From: Parelaphostrongylus tenuis
Lineage: Eukaryota; Nematoda; Chromadorea; Rhabditida; Metastrongylidae
Reading direction: 5' to 3'
Assembly: GCA_019055375.1 (NCBI GenBank)
Contig: JAHQIW010001998.1
Span: 124,001 to 188,000 of the forward strand
Length of the DNA: 64,000 bases
The notes under the pieces are model-generated. The model ran no database searches. It was not told the origin of the DNA and worked only from the letters and a program-made list of their open reading frames with translations. This document shows, piece by piece, positions 22,344 to 33,394 of the stretch; position 1 is the stretch's first letter, and each line of letters begins with the position of its first letter. Position numbers and translations under genes: made by a program.

Positions 22344-22600
22344 CCAAACATCGAATTTTTTTAGAAATTTTGAAGAAGCAAGCAACATTAACGCACCACT
22401 CCATAGGCTACTAACTCTTGTTTTTCACATTCGACGGATCGTCGAATTTTAATTATTTACAGAAGAGATATCACGGCACAGATCAATCGAAAGACATGTA
22501 AAATCATTGCCACAAATCTTCTTGTGCCAGATAACTTACAAGAGTCTGTACTCTCTTAGATTCCCTGCTTCAGTTTGAAAGATTATCAATGCACTCGTAC

Positions 22601-22727
22601 TTGTTTCCGAGTCGTAAAAGGATAAACGCTGCGGAGACAATGGTAGCAAGAAATCCTACCACGATTAAAGACGCAACAATTACATGTACAGTCTTCTGCC
22701 CATCCCATTCAGATGCGATCATCACCA
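22601..22727 (-). pseudogene. Copy 2 exon 6 (5' end broken by a SINE)
   Basis: It reads EWDGQKTVHVIV and FLATIVSAAFILLRLGN before a GTACGA donor. Upstream (above 22727) the sequence switches abruptly to family A SINE, so the exon start and acceptor are gone. Confidence 0.7.
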
Positions 22728-22958
22728 CCAAGCCATCCATCCTTCCAGAGTCGGTAAATTGGTACCACACTGGGGCAAACTTGTCTGAGAGGCTAGGCAG
22801 CGCTGAATCTATTTAGAGGGAGGCCACCGTGGGTCACTGTAAAGGCTGGATGTGCATTAAATCACCTTAAACGAAGCTAAAAATTGAAGACGAGTGCACA
22901 ACACATTGCTCCACGATTGATCAACGCCGAGAGCTTTATCCTTTCTAGCTTTTCATCA
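22727..22958 (+). repeat. SINE family A, headless copy 2
   Basis: It begins at AAGCCATCCATCCTTCC, lacking the tRNA-like head, and runs through GAGTCGGTAAATTGGTACC to GAGCTTTATCCTTT. Its 5' boundary is where copy 2 exon 6 loses homology. Confidence 0.6.
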
Positions 22959-23678
22959 CGGCTTTTTCACTGCTTGGTATTTTCAGTACTCAACTTATTT
23001 TTCGTTTTCTTCATGAACGTTGTAGAATACTGGACGAGCACGGCTCCTAGCAATTTGGGATAGCGAGCAGGAACGTTTCTTGGGACATTCGTTATTGCTT
23101 ACAGGGGGTATTGGGGTAGAACCTGAGGATTAACATTGTAAACACTTCGCCACGCTCCCTCTTCCTCCTACCTCTCACTCCCCTGAAATGATTATTATCC
23201 CTGGATATTTCGGAATTTTAATTTAAAAGATTTGTAGCGTCTTTGGCGACTTGCGAGCGCTCACCATAGAAACACTTGAGGATCGTTCCTTCCTTACATT
23301 CATAAAGCCTTGCGCACAAATCCATCTGCATTAAGAGATAAAAATTTTGGTCCTATATACAAGAGCGATAATTATTGGCGCAAGTGCTACCGCAGGTATT
23401 CAACGAGAACTTTTCATAACATGGGCACAATATATGTTGGGATTCTGGAATAGTATGAGGGAATCTATCTTATCCGTAGGGTGAGGGGAATCAGAGTCAC
23501 TGCAGATAGTTGACACCTAAGAACACGTTACAACAACGACGAGGTAATAAGAAGCTACTCGAGAGCTAGTTTAAGTAGTTAAACAAGCTAAGCTGAGATC
23601 ACAAAGCAAGAATAAATTAAATATTTAGTCGAAAGTAATCTTTACCAAGACACCATCGGTAATCTTCATCGAATCTAC

Positions 23679-23828
23679 GTCCTTTAGTCCTTAGTGGATA
23701 ATGGCGACTAAGACGAAGTTTGTAAAAGTGGCAGTCCAAATCGGTGCCGAAAAGATGTGAAACTTCAGAAATATTCTCGATGAGCACAAAACCAGAATAT
23801 CGTATTGATGCAAAAATGAGCTGACAAA
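23679..23828 (-). pseudogene. Copy 2 exon 5 (frameshift and stop)
   Basis: It starts after TTGTTGCAG with CQLIFASIRYSGFVLIEN. One extra base near 23767-23777 then shifts the frame relative to copy 3, and a TAA at 23693-23691 replaces a tyrosine codon. The 3' boundary is inferred from copy 3. Confidence 0.7.
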
Positions 23829-24013
23829 CTGCAACAAAAAGAAGATGTAATCGCATGCGACATAAAAAAAGCATGCTAGTTGGTTTAGATTATTGTCCGT
23901 AAAGAACTCTTGCCGTTTTTTTCTACAAGTGTTTCGAGTAGAATGAATAATTACTTGTCGTGAGTTGCAAAAAATATCACAGAGTCTTCAACAATGTTGT
24001 TATGTGCACAAGT

Positions 24014-24095
24014 TGGAATTTGTGGTGGGAGTTGAACTCACGTTTCAGCTATAGCAGAAGCGCTTTTTGATTACTGCACTACCGAGGCCCTTGCT
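24014..24095 (-). repeat. tRNA-like sequence (tRNA pseudogene or SINE head)
   Basis: On the minus strand it shows GCCTCGGTAGTGCAGTAATC (A-box-like) and CGTGAGTTCAACTCCCACC (B-box-like). I cannot form a complete acceptor stem. It resembles 47985-48060. Confidence 0.35.
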
Positions 24096-24127
24096 CTACT
24101 TCTACTCATTAATGAAGATTCTTTGTA

Positions 24128-24205
24128 AGATATATACTTATATATAAATATATATGTATATATATGTATATCTACGCATACATCATGTATATGTATGTGT
24201 ATGTG
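24128..24205. repeat. TA/TATG-rich microsatellite
   Basis: An alternating ATATAT / GTATATATG run. Confidence 0.8.
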
Positions 24206-24399
24206 GCGCGAAAAAAAGTCCTGTCATATTCGACCGTTTCTAAAACCTCGCTCGAAACAATGTAATCTGGTGATGTGTTTGCTTTTGAGCTTTAATGGGG
24301 TCTTCTAAAGGCTGCAGTGTCAAGTGATATGTAGTCTCTGCCGTGTGTGAAGTGAGTTTTCAATGACACGCGGCAGTGTAACATAATCGTCACCGATTC

Positions 24400-24740
24400 C
24401 TTTATGTGAAGGGGTTTACCTCCAAAGGGGTTGGCTCAGCGGAAGGCGCATCGCATCTGACGAGACTGCAAGGCCAAAACAAGTGCACTGTGCTGCATAA
24501 GTGCCTAAAAAGCCATGTACATGGTCTGTTATGAGCACTTACACAGTGCAATACACGTGTTTCGGCCTTGCAACCTCGTTAGTTGCACGGTGCCTTTAGT
24601 CTTAGTCAATTCCCTTCGGCTGAGGACTCCCCTTTCTAAAGAAATCGTCGGCGAACGTTTTACACGCGCCGATTAGTGCTAAAATCACCAATCGGGCAGT
24701 GTTGTACACCGATTGCTCTTGGCTGGTATCGGGTCTATGT
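24400..24740. mobile_element. Foldback element
   Basis: The left arm 24405-24515 is the reverse complement of the right arm 24530-24640 (AGGCACTTA, CAGTGCA, CACGTGTTTCGGCCTTGCA, CTCGT.AG, GGTGCCTTTAG). The right arm continues into sequence shared with 470-675 (TGCACACC/TTGGCTGGTAT). Confidence 0.6.
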
Positions 24741-25267
24741 AGAACGTTACAACTTCGTCTTCATTATAACATGGTGTTGGGACTTAAGCAACAAAGACGG
24801 TTGCGTTCGGCATTAATGCACACCGTTTCAGCCGCAAACGTCCGACCTGGGTTGATCGTTGTTTAGATAAATCGATGTTCGTGGTCGAATTCGTCTACAC
24901 AAGAAAGCTCAATGCTGCCGCTACCTTTACGATCGCATTCCCAAGAAATAGTTCTTCTTTGGTATTATAGACAGAGTAGAATTCCTCCTATCTTCTCCCT
25001 CAACAAGGCCAATGACGTTGTCTTATAGCCTTCTTGCTTAATTCACAAGCTACGCGTAATAGGCACAGATTGCCACTCTAGTCGGTTTCTATTTGGGCAG
25101 CCAAATTTGACCCCTGATCTAGCATGCTCTCCGTTCTCTTTTGTCAGACGCCATCGCACTGGAGATTCTGTCAAGGCTGCGGCAATCGGAATCGTTTATA
25201 CTATTTCTTTTAGCTCTATGTACCAATTAGAACATGCTGAGCCTGAAACTTAGAGGCTGTGCGGATA

Positions 25268-25575
25268 GCTTACCAGGCTCTCGTGGATGAGCAGGAGAAG
25301 CTCATTAGCTGGAGACGACTTCTAACCGTCTCCCATGAACAACATAGCCGCTTGATTGCAGGTTTCTGACCATGTTGACTTGTGGAAATAAAGATGTGTT
25401 GAATCGACAAAACAGAAACACAAAACATTTTCTGAATCCATTTGCATCTCCGGAAAAACACAGGACCGCTTGCTTCGCGTTGAATTCTCTTTTTCACTAC
25501 TTGAAGACCTGCCACGTGCCCACACAATTAATCGGGCATAGACCGCTCAAATTGGAAGACTTGTGGATTTATATA
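25268..25575 (-). repeat. Dispersed repeat, pairs with 33395-33655
   Basis: Read on the minus strand it aligns with 33395-33655: GGGCACGTGGC, GACCGCTTG/CGACCGTGTGCTTCC, GAGATGCAAATGGATTCAG versus GAGACGCAGGTGGATTCAG, and GCCTGCAATCAAGCG. The open frames across it on both strands are repeat-derived. Confidence 0.55.
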
Positions 25576-26177
25576 CATATATGTATATTCAGTAGCTCCC
25601 AGAGCTGGGTTTGATGTCGATATGGACTTGCCAGGTTAAACTGTTTTCAAATGTACATATCCAAGGATGCTGAGTGAAATGCAAGACTCTAAACTTTAGG
25701 TGAGAGTTAAACCCGCTTTGCTCTCATACCGAGGGAAGCATTCTGCAGCTATACCACCAACCATCACTCTGCTACCATTCTTCCTGCGACTTTTCTCTTC
25801 GTATCTACTAATATGTGCGCAACGTAGACAACTCTGGTCTGCGGTTCAGTTGCATATCACTCGGCATCTTTGAATATATTTACAAATCATAACACTGCTG
25901 TAAAAGCAGAAAACATCAGAACGTCTTTGTAGATCATTACAGACTTGTAAAAGTAGTGGAATAGTGAAAAGAATCTGGAAGAAAACGTCGTTTGCAATAA
26001 TTATCCTTTTTCGTTTTCCTATAATAACGGAATTTCTCTATTCTTGCGAATTTTTACACAACTGCTCCTGATTATTTTGCTAATAATTTTTGTGAGTGCG
26101 TTTGATCGAGTTTTCGTTCTCCATTAGTTTTGAAAACTTTGAAAGTAAAAGAATTCTTCTAAAGGACCATAACTTAC

Positions 26178-26291
26178 TTGGTCCAACAAGAATGGAGAAC
26201 ATATTCGCAATGACGATCACCGAACAGGTCCTTGCTCGATCTTTTGTGGTACTGATAACAGCGATGTAGGACCGAAGTGTCGTTGAAGAAC
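26178..26291 (-). pseudogene. Copy 2 exon 4 (open)
   Basis: 114 nt, open: SSTTLRSYIAVISTTKDRAR then VIVIANMFSILVGP. CAG acceptor, GTAAGT donor. It corresponds to the MFSD8 segment after the RSY..A.TS..ER motif, leading into GP.FQ. Confidence 0.8.
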
Positions 26292-26683
26292 CTGTTACGG
26301 TCTTTAAATTCTACCATATATAATCTGTGTCCTATATGTAACGAATGAAATAGGCACAATTTCAGAAAAGTCACATCAGTCATCAAAGGTGGCCGTAGAT
26401 CAGTGGAGGGTATGAGAATCTATTGACTTTCCCTGCTCGCAATGTTCTCAATATAATTATCACTGTGGTGGACTAAATTCCCACAATTTTTTCGCGTTTT
26501 CCATTTGAACTAAGTTCTTGAGTGCAATGACTAACAGGGGCATAATCTCTGAGAGTTCCTCAGAGTGCGAATTGAATTGCTATTTGTAGCGCGGTATTTC
26601 TCTCAGTCAAGACCAGTAACCTGCTACAATGCAATATACCAGTTAGTCAGTTCATATAAAATATTTAGATTGTTGGGACTCAC

Positions 26684-26811
26684 TGGTAGTAATCCCGAGA
26701 AGTATGAGACAGAACATCATAAGATAGTGTCTCCCATCTGTCAAAAGTTCAACGGAAAGGTAGAGACAACAAGAGAGGATTACAATTACTCGTCCAAAGA
26801 TTAGTGGCACT
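26684..26811 (-). pseudogene. Copy 2 exon 3 (acceptor lost)
   Basis: 128 nt as in copy 3. It reads VPLIFGRVIVILSCC, then SVELLTDGRHYLMMFC and LLGITTS, ending in GTGAGT. The acceptor dinucleotide is AA instead of AG. Confidence 0.8.
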
Positions 26812-27581
26812 TTAAAATTTCAAGAATAGGCTAGGGTAAGATGTAAGATCGTTGATACCTTAGAATTAGTCTCTTCCTTCTAGCCTTTTGGAGCGGTATT
26901 CTTTCTGGCTAGTAAATTGCTCCCACACCTGAATGTGAGGAATAGAGTCATTGACTATACACTTTGATGGCATCAGTAAGCCATTTAGCGAGCTAAGCAT
27001 GATTCCATTGACCGCTTCGGATAGTGACAAGCTCACATAAATGGGGCACCCCTAAGGCGCAGATCCAACGAACGGTTGATGCTGCACATCCTCATCGGAT
27101 AATGATAAGCTTCCTAATGAAGCTCTTTAAGGGATCGTCAAAGAAAACGACATTGAAAACCAATAATCAAGGTAGTTATCGACCAACCCATAATGGTACA
27201 TTTACGTAATATTCTCTCCTGTTTCATTTGATCCACCAAGGTTATGAGGCGGGTGTTGCCGTCTACACTAAGTGACCTCAGTCCGTGTGTTTCATTTGTC
27301 ATCGAATTGATGGCTTAATATTTTGAAAGTAGAATTAGGACCAAAAGCATTTAAACTCGCACAAGCGTTGGAGTTTGTGGCTTACAAGCCACTCACAATT
27401 ACAACCTTTTCCGACAAGGTCAGTAAGGCGTTTCTTGGGTTTACTGCTGCTACCTTCATATTTTGAGAATAGATAGAGTAAAAAAAAACTGTCATTACAC
27501 TTGTTAGTAGCTCTAAAACAAAATACTGCCCATGAAAAATAATGACTTGAAATCACCGCTTTTTCGACCTATCACACTCAC

Positions 27582-27697
27582 TTCACGCTCTGTATTTCAT
27601 AAGCCCAGAAGGCAAATACTACAGCGAAAACAGCATGTCCAAACTTTGATGCGGAAGTTGCAAAGCCAAAGAACCGTGAAGTTGCTTCGGGGTCGAT
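27582..27697 (-). pseudogene. Copy 2 exon 2 (open)
   Basis: 116 nt, open throughout: IDPEATSRFFGFATSASKFG then AVFAVVFAFWAYEIQSVK. TTCAG acceptor, GTGAGT donor, phase 2. It is the cleanest exon of an otherwise dead copy. Confidence 0.8.
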
Positions 27698-28019
27698 CTG
27701 AACAAGAATCGATGCTCTCTGCTTAGATGAAACAAAGCAAGACTATCGATAATCCGGATGTCTTAAATACCTTAACCTTCTGAGATGGTAAAGGTCAAGT
27801 ATGTATCCGAAACGACTCTATCAAAAAGAAAGTAATGAAACCATTTTTGAAAAGATAGAAAACGTCGGTGCAATCTTTTCTAGAACTGAAAAGGACAAAA
27901 GCCTTTTTTGTGAAACTCGACACAAGTGTACAAATAATATTAGAAAAACCAATTGAAATAATTATTTTTACACTTGGAATGTAGAAAATCTACTTCTCTA
28001 TCAAAACATTACTGTTTTG

Positions 28020-28165
28020 ACTTCAGCGAGAAATCGTTCAATGGTGCGGTAATCATCATCGGGTCATTGAAGATGTTCTTGAAAAAGCTGGCGTCGAGTT
28101 TGACCAAACCGGTAAGCGCATCCAGGCGCTGGATGAGCAAATCATCTTCGTGATCGATGAAGGAT
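28020..28165 (-). other. Unassigned 50-codon coding-like frame
   Basis: A minus-strand frame ending at TAA reads FIDHEDDLLIQRLDALTG, then LDASFFKNIFNDPMM and APLNDFSL. It is richer in GC than the flanks and composed like a real protein. It sits between exons 1 and 2 of copy 2, which join without it, so it is not part of that gene. Family unknown; an inserted gene fragment is possible. Confidence 0.3.
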
Positions 28166-28379
28166 TCTCACTTCAGACTACACTATACAATTTACATCGT
28201 TTTATTAAAAATCAAAGTTGATACTTCTCCTGGCTTCACTGGCAGGAGAGAATGCAGTATATGAATACAAATTACACTCATTAAGATAGAGTATATGTGG
28301 TTTTTTCCTGTTAGATGGCGACATATGAAGAAACGATCCCTTTCTGCTGGACATAGGCTTTCCATTGCACTTTTCGTAG

Positions 28380-29420
28380 TTATTCGAAAGCTTTAATCAT
28401 TGACTACTGCTCTAAGCTGCCGTTTTGCAAAAAATTAAAGTTTTTTTTAACGCTGTTTCAAAAAGAAATCATCTATGTTTTATATGCGCGTTTTTCGCGT
28501 AGTACACAACTCTTGCTCTAGATTGTTAGTAATCATTCAATAGCGTAGTTTTCCACAGTTCGAACGCTGTGCTTGTTTCCTGGAAAGACCGTTTCATTGC
28601 AGTGTAGCAGGGAATATAAAATCGAGTTTCGCATCTGCGAGGATCTTGATAATCGGTCAATCTTTGGTCGCGGTGCGTGGCCGCAATAGATTCGAGACGG
28701 CGTTCCGCGATCAATCGATCGAATTCGTTGGAAAGGCTCACATGTAAAGTGCGATTTCTGTTATTCGTGAGGATTTTTCCCTCCTAAAGAAAGATGAGCG
28801 CATGTGGTGCAGTGGTTGGAGGTGCTGTGAGTTGCATACAAGGTCGATGATTGCATCTCTCAATCATGGCTCCTCAAGCCATCCATCCCTCCGTGGTCGC
28901 TAAATTGGTACCCGACTGCTCTCAGACTTGCCTGGGATTTTGTGCCACGCTGAGTCATTACAGCGGGAGGCCACCAAGAGTCATTGCACAAATCAATTAT
29001 GCATTCAATCACCTCAAACGAAGTTAAAAATTAACGACGATTGCATGGTGCACTCCGCAGGGAACTCCGAAAGCTTTATCCTTTTATTTAATCGATAGAA
29101 TATCCACATTGAATGCATGACTCTGATACTGCGAAATTTTCCAGACACTTTGATATGCTTGTCTTCCAGCGAAGTAGTAGTCAGTTTGCGTTGCCGATAA
29201 TTACTTTTACTTTGAGAGCGATATAAAAGCGTGTTTTCAAAAAAAGGGCACTTAACGCAGTGGTCAGAGATTTAAGCTCAAATGATCAACAACACTTTTA
29301 TGATAGGTTTATGTCGAGCGAAAAGAGTCGTTTCTTCATTTCGCCTCGTCTAAGAATAAGCCAACCCTTATGATATCTTGTAACCGACCTAAAGCAACAT
29401 CATATCATACCTCGGGCTTT
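28380..29420. repeat. Dispersed repeat R1, copy d (split by a SINE)
   Basis: The longest R1 copy, interrupted by the family A SINE at 28796-29089. It shares segments with 4440-4930 and 19080-19560. A 71-codon minus frame at 28526-28741 overlaps it, and its C-terminal half matches the frame in the 19-kb copy, so that half is repeat-derived. Confidence 0.45.
28796..29089 (+). repeat. tRNA-derived SINE, family A, copy 3
   Basis: It carries the GAGCGCATGTGGTGCAGTGG head, the AAGCCATCCATCCCTCCG and GGTCGCTAAATTGGTACCC blocks, and the CCTCAAACGAAGTTAAAAATT and AGCTTTATCC end. Confidence 0.65.
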
Positions 29421-29780
29421 TTCAGAAGTCCGCGAACATTTCAAAATCGATGCATTCAACATCTTTAAATTTCTTAATGATAAATCTTCTTATAATCTTA
29501 TTACTTTCCGTGACTATTACAAGTTTTACAAAAAGTGTAGCTATTCAAATGGTAGCAATATAAGCTGAACGACGCAAAAGCATAATATGTTCCGCTTAAA
29601 AAAGCGAAAAGCCAGAGAAATTTTTTCAGAAGAAGGGCTTTATTGTTTCTGAGTAGGTCTTGTAAAATGTTGTGGCTCCTTTAGTTTTTTGATTGAAAAG
29701 GCAATTCTCAGCAAAGTGAAATTCCTCATAGAGATCCCCTTACAATCAATCATTGCAACTAGTGATCAATAACCACGTAC

Positions 29781-29891
29781 TGTATGCATATAAGGCTATT
29801 CGGACTTGGTAATAATTTTATGTTCGATGGCTGCACGGAAAGTAACGAGGCCACAAATTGTCACTGACTTCTAGTCAGTGTTCTCTTCCAT
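29781..29891 (-). pseudogene. Copy 2 exon 1 (two stops)
   Basis: It has the same 111-nt length as in the other copies. Codon 7 (29873-29871) and codon 32 (29798-29796), both tryptophan in copies 1 and 3, are TAG. The membrane segment has diverged. The donor reads GTACGT. Confidence 0.8.
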
Positions 29892-30769
29892 TTTTTGCTA
29901 AATAGAAAATATTTTATTCACCCGAAAGCAATATAAACCAATGAAGATTTTGAACATTTGATTATGCTAAATTTCTTTCTTGATTGCTTTGGTGACTAAA
30001 CATATTTTAACTCATTCCAAACCGTCAGCATCGTACTGAGATTAGCACTGATCATCATTTTTGGCAGGAAAACTATTTCCATCAGATCTATGTTCTATTC
30101 GTCGAATCACTGAATAGCGTTCAGAAACGCTTGAAAGGCTTGGAAATTGGCGAGTTATAATGATCGTAGTCACGAATAGTAAGGTGATCCTGCGGTACTG
30201 AGTGGATCAACCCAGAAGCGCTCGGTAATTTATAGTCGCCGTATGGAAAAACAACTTTAGCTCTCTCCATATGCATCGAGAAATCGTTTAAAAACTTTTT
30301 TTGCATACCATGAAATGGGAAAAACAGATTTTCAGAAGTGACAGCTACCAAAACATTTTTGTACGTGCGATGTGTTTGCTACATAGAAAAAATTAGAAGA
30401 CCAATTCCTCATGGCGATTAGAAAAAAATGCGAATTAAGGTCAGTGCATGCGGTACGCCAAAACCGACGTATCCATTCAACGCATTTCATGGCAAAGTTA
30501 AAATTTTCGTTATTTTTCCTGAGCTCGAAGAAAAATGGACCACGTATGGCATAACAATGTTGAGAGAAATCTCGTAGGCTGCCATTCTGTTTGCGTGAGG
30601 ATTACTCTTCTGACTAAACATTTTGGACACCTTCGGAAATTTTATGCCGCTCAATTGCCGAATCAATAAAATCAGAAGATAGCGAACAAAAGCATTTAGA
30701 TGTAGTAAAAATGGCGACTGCCGTGAAAGTTAAATTAAACAGTGGACAATTTTTAATGAGTAGATATCC

Positions 30770-31150
30770 GACCAGTTGACTGCGAGTAGGTTTTGTCGGC
30801 TTCATTTATTGAAAATAATTGAGATTTTGTAACACTGAATCCCCTATTCCTCACATTTTTTGCACTTTGCAACCCCATCGCCTCCTTAGAAAGTGTAAAC
30901 ATCATCCACGTGACATGATACCGGAATGGTTCTCTTAGTTCATCAAATCGACAAAGTAACGCAGATTATTACATGTCAGAAAATCTTGAAATTTTGTCAT
31001 GTAAAAGTAACTGACTACTAAAGTAGAAAAAAAGAAAAAATGGGGATGAAGAATGGGGTATTGGACACTGATTAACCCATGTAGAATGCTCCACGATTTT
31101 TATCTTCAATGAAAAAAGCCGCAGAATTATCCGAGTACATATCCGGCGTA
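30770..31150 (-). promoter_or_regulatory. Conserved block upstream of copy 2 (includes 33-nt ATG block 30773-30805)
   Basis: Counterpart of 3780-4150 and 61180-61560. The ATG block reads MKPTKPTRSQL and is followed by GTCGGA, a weaker donor than GTAAAA in the other copies. Confidence 0.4.
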
Positions 31151-33000
31151 TGATGTGCTTTTAAAGGCTACAAATCTGTCAAGTCATGAACTTTATTCCT
31201 GCAAACAAGATAGATAGCCATGTTTAAACCCCGAAGTAATAGAATCCTTGACCATACCTAGACAAGATGTTGAACAGAGTTACATGTGCTTTTCAGTACA
31301 TTTCTTATCAATGTGATACATTTGACTCTATCAGACTCTATCACATGCTAAGAAATAGACATTAAAGGAAAAATTGGCTTGATATCCCGACCTGTGTTTA
31401 TAAAGTGTTCCATCTTTGTGCGTCAGTCAATTGGTATGAGACTTGTAAACTAAGAAACATGCAGTGAAAATATTGGCGCTATTTTGTGCCATTGCTTAGG
31501 GTAATATGCATTCAATCGTCTGCTATGCTCATAATCAATCGTCTTGCTATGCTCAATAGTGTGAACTGTCTGAGGTACTCCTAAGAGTTTGATTATATAA
31601 CAAACATTTTACCCTTTTATCCTTACAGAAATTACGTTTGCTTCACCTTTGCCGCATCTTTTTGATGGATAAATCTGTGTCACGGTGAAATACTGCATCC
31701 AAAAAATGATCATAAATGCAGGAGAAAACTCTCACAGGCAACATAAGCAGGAGTCAGTGAACTGCCGTTTCAGCAGAAAAAGAGACAACTATGTAGACAT
31801 ACGGTGATCTTATCATACGTCGTGAAGTAGTGGAAAGAAAATAGCTCTCGACTTGAAAGCCTCTGCTGGTCAATCGAAAAAATGCGAGTTATCTGTTGCT
31901 TTTGATTTCCTACTTTCATATCGGCATCATCGGGAACAATTAAGGTGAGTGTGGACAGGGCGCATTTAGGGAAAAAATTAAGTGCTTATCAAAATCTGAA
32001 CGCGTCGCTGAAAAAGGAGTGCACTGCGGGTTCAAGTGGGGAAAGTTCAATAATAAATCTATTACTTTTTTTCACCCCAACTAGCCAACTGAATGGCTGT
32101 AATATCATGGCTTAGTTAAAAAGTGGCTATTATTTAAACACTGAATACATTACAGTCAATAAAATTCAATGATTATGTGTTGAAGTGCAAAAACTTATAG
32201 AAACTAACGACACGGTAGTCACTGAACTCCCACATAAAAACCACTTTTTATCAGATACTGACAGTACCAATGATATTTAGGCATAACCAAAGCTCTTGTT
32301 CCTTTGAGAGGTGATTGGAAATCAAAAGACAGTATTGACAGTGCGCAGCGATGAGATCGGCAATATAATATAAATTTTGCTATAGCGAAAAAGTACACAA
32401 TGAAGGCATGGTTCAGTATTAACGGTGAAAATGATGGGTGTCTGAAGCACCAACGAATATGATGCGGCTTTAAATGTGACTGAACAATTTCTGTGATGAT
32501 AAATATCAGGCGTGCAAACATGATTACACCGTTTTTTCTGCTATAATGATAGTATAAGTCAAGATATGCAGTTCTCTTTTTTTTCTCGCTGGTAAGTGCA
32601 TCAAAAACGCTATTAACTTGAATGCTTTTATACAGAAATATTCTACATGATGGTTTTTATAGGACTTAGAAGATTACAACTTATGCACACAAAAAGCGCC
32701 ATTTTTTCAAAATTTGCGAATTTGTAGTTTGAATTTGGCAAGTTCAAGTGGTAGCATAACAGTGCAATATTGCGAGAGTAAGGCAGATTAGATAAAATTA
32801 CCTTAACCCTCTTACAATTTCCCACTCCAACTCTTTTGTGACGTTTTCTATCGCTTTTGTAACACGAAGTCGAGCGCTGTCATAAAGCAAAACTGCAAAG
32901 TTCGTGCCGTTTTGAGTTTTCAAATCAGTTTTTGCAATGAAATTACATCACCTCAATATCATTCAATTGCTCATTTTCTTGCAGAAATTTTGTTAAACGA
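31150..33000. other. No recognisable gene
   Basis: Part of the copy 2 upstream region. 31900-32010 weakly resembles 62160-62270 (GAGTGTGGA..GGGC.TTT) upstream of copy 3. Otherwise nothing is identified. Confidence 0.3.
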
Positions 33001-33009
33001 CTTGCTTGC

Positions 33010-33230
33010 TATTGCATTGAGGTGAAGCTCGCTCCAACCTCCTTCAAACTTGCGCGCCGCTTCACTAGCACTTTCCCCTACGCGCCATTTGTGCATGAGT
33101 AGAAAGTGAATTCGTTCTCACGGCAGTTCTATCTTGAAGCAAGTGTAGACATTCAAAATGTTCACAAGTAAAAGCGCAATTGAACGATAATAAATCATGC
33201 AATTTTAATAACTGTGCCCAATAAATCTGA
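33010..33230 (+). repeat. Dispersed repeat, pairs with 40985-41390
   Basis: It shares TTGCGCGCC(G/A)CTTCACTAGCA and TTTTCCCCTACGCG with 41195-41390, and the reverse complement with 40985-41090. Confidence 0.5.
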
Positions 33231-33394
33231 GAGATAATATCCCCACAAATAGCGCTCTTCGGGTACAAAGAATTGTCATCTTTCAAAATTCATAAGAACC
33301 ATCATATAAAATATTTTATATATACAAAAGATAGGACTTAATAGCGTCTCTAGCGCACTTTCAAACGGAAAAAGTATGCATATTGTCATCTTTA

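Larger units (their letters stand above)
16533..29891 (-). pseudogene. MFSD8-like MFS transporter, array copy 2 (multiply broken)
   Basis: Eight collinear exons of the array gene are recognisable on the minus strand. Lesions: exon 1 has two TGG-to-TAG stops; exon 3 has AA where the acceptor AG should be; exon 5 has a one-base insertion and a TAA stop; exon 6 has its 5' part replaced by a SINE; exon 7 has GG for the acceptor AG and AT for the donor GT; exon 8 has a TGA stop and AT for the donor GT. Exons 2 and 4 are clean. Exons 9 and 10 were not found. Substitution-type lesions at many sites mean real decay rather than sequencing error. Hydrophobic segments and the motifs IDPEATSRFFG, STTKDRAR, EWDGQK and ISLDTTYSKVLGKIDQ mark the family. 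Confidence 0.85.
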
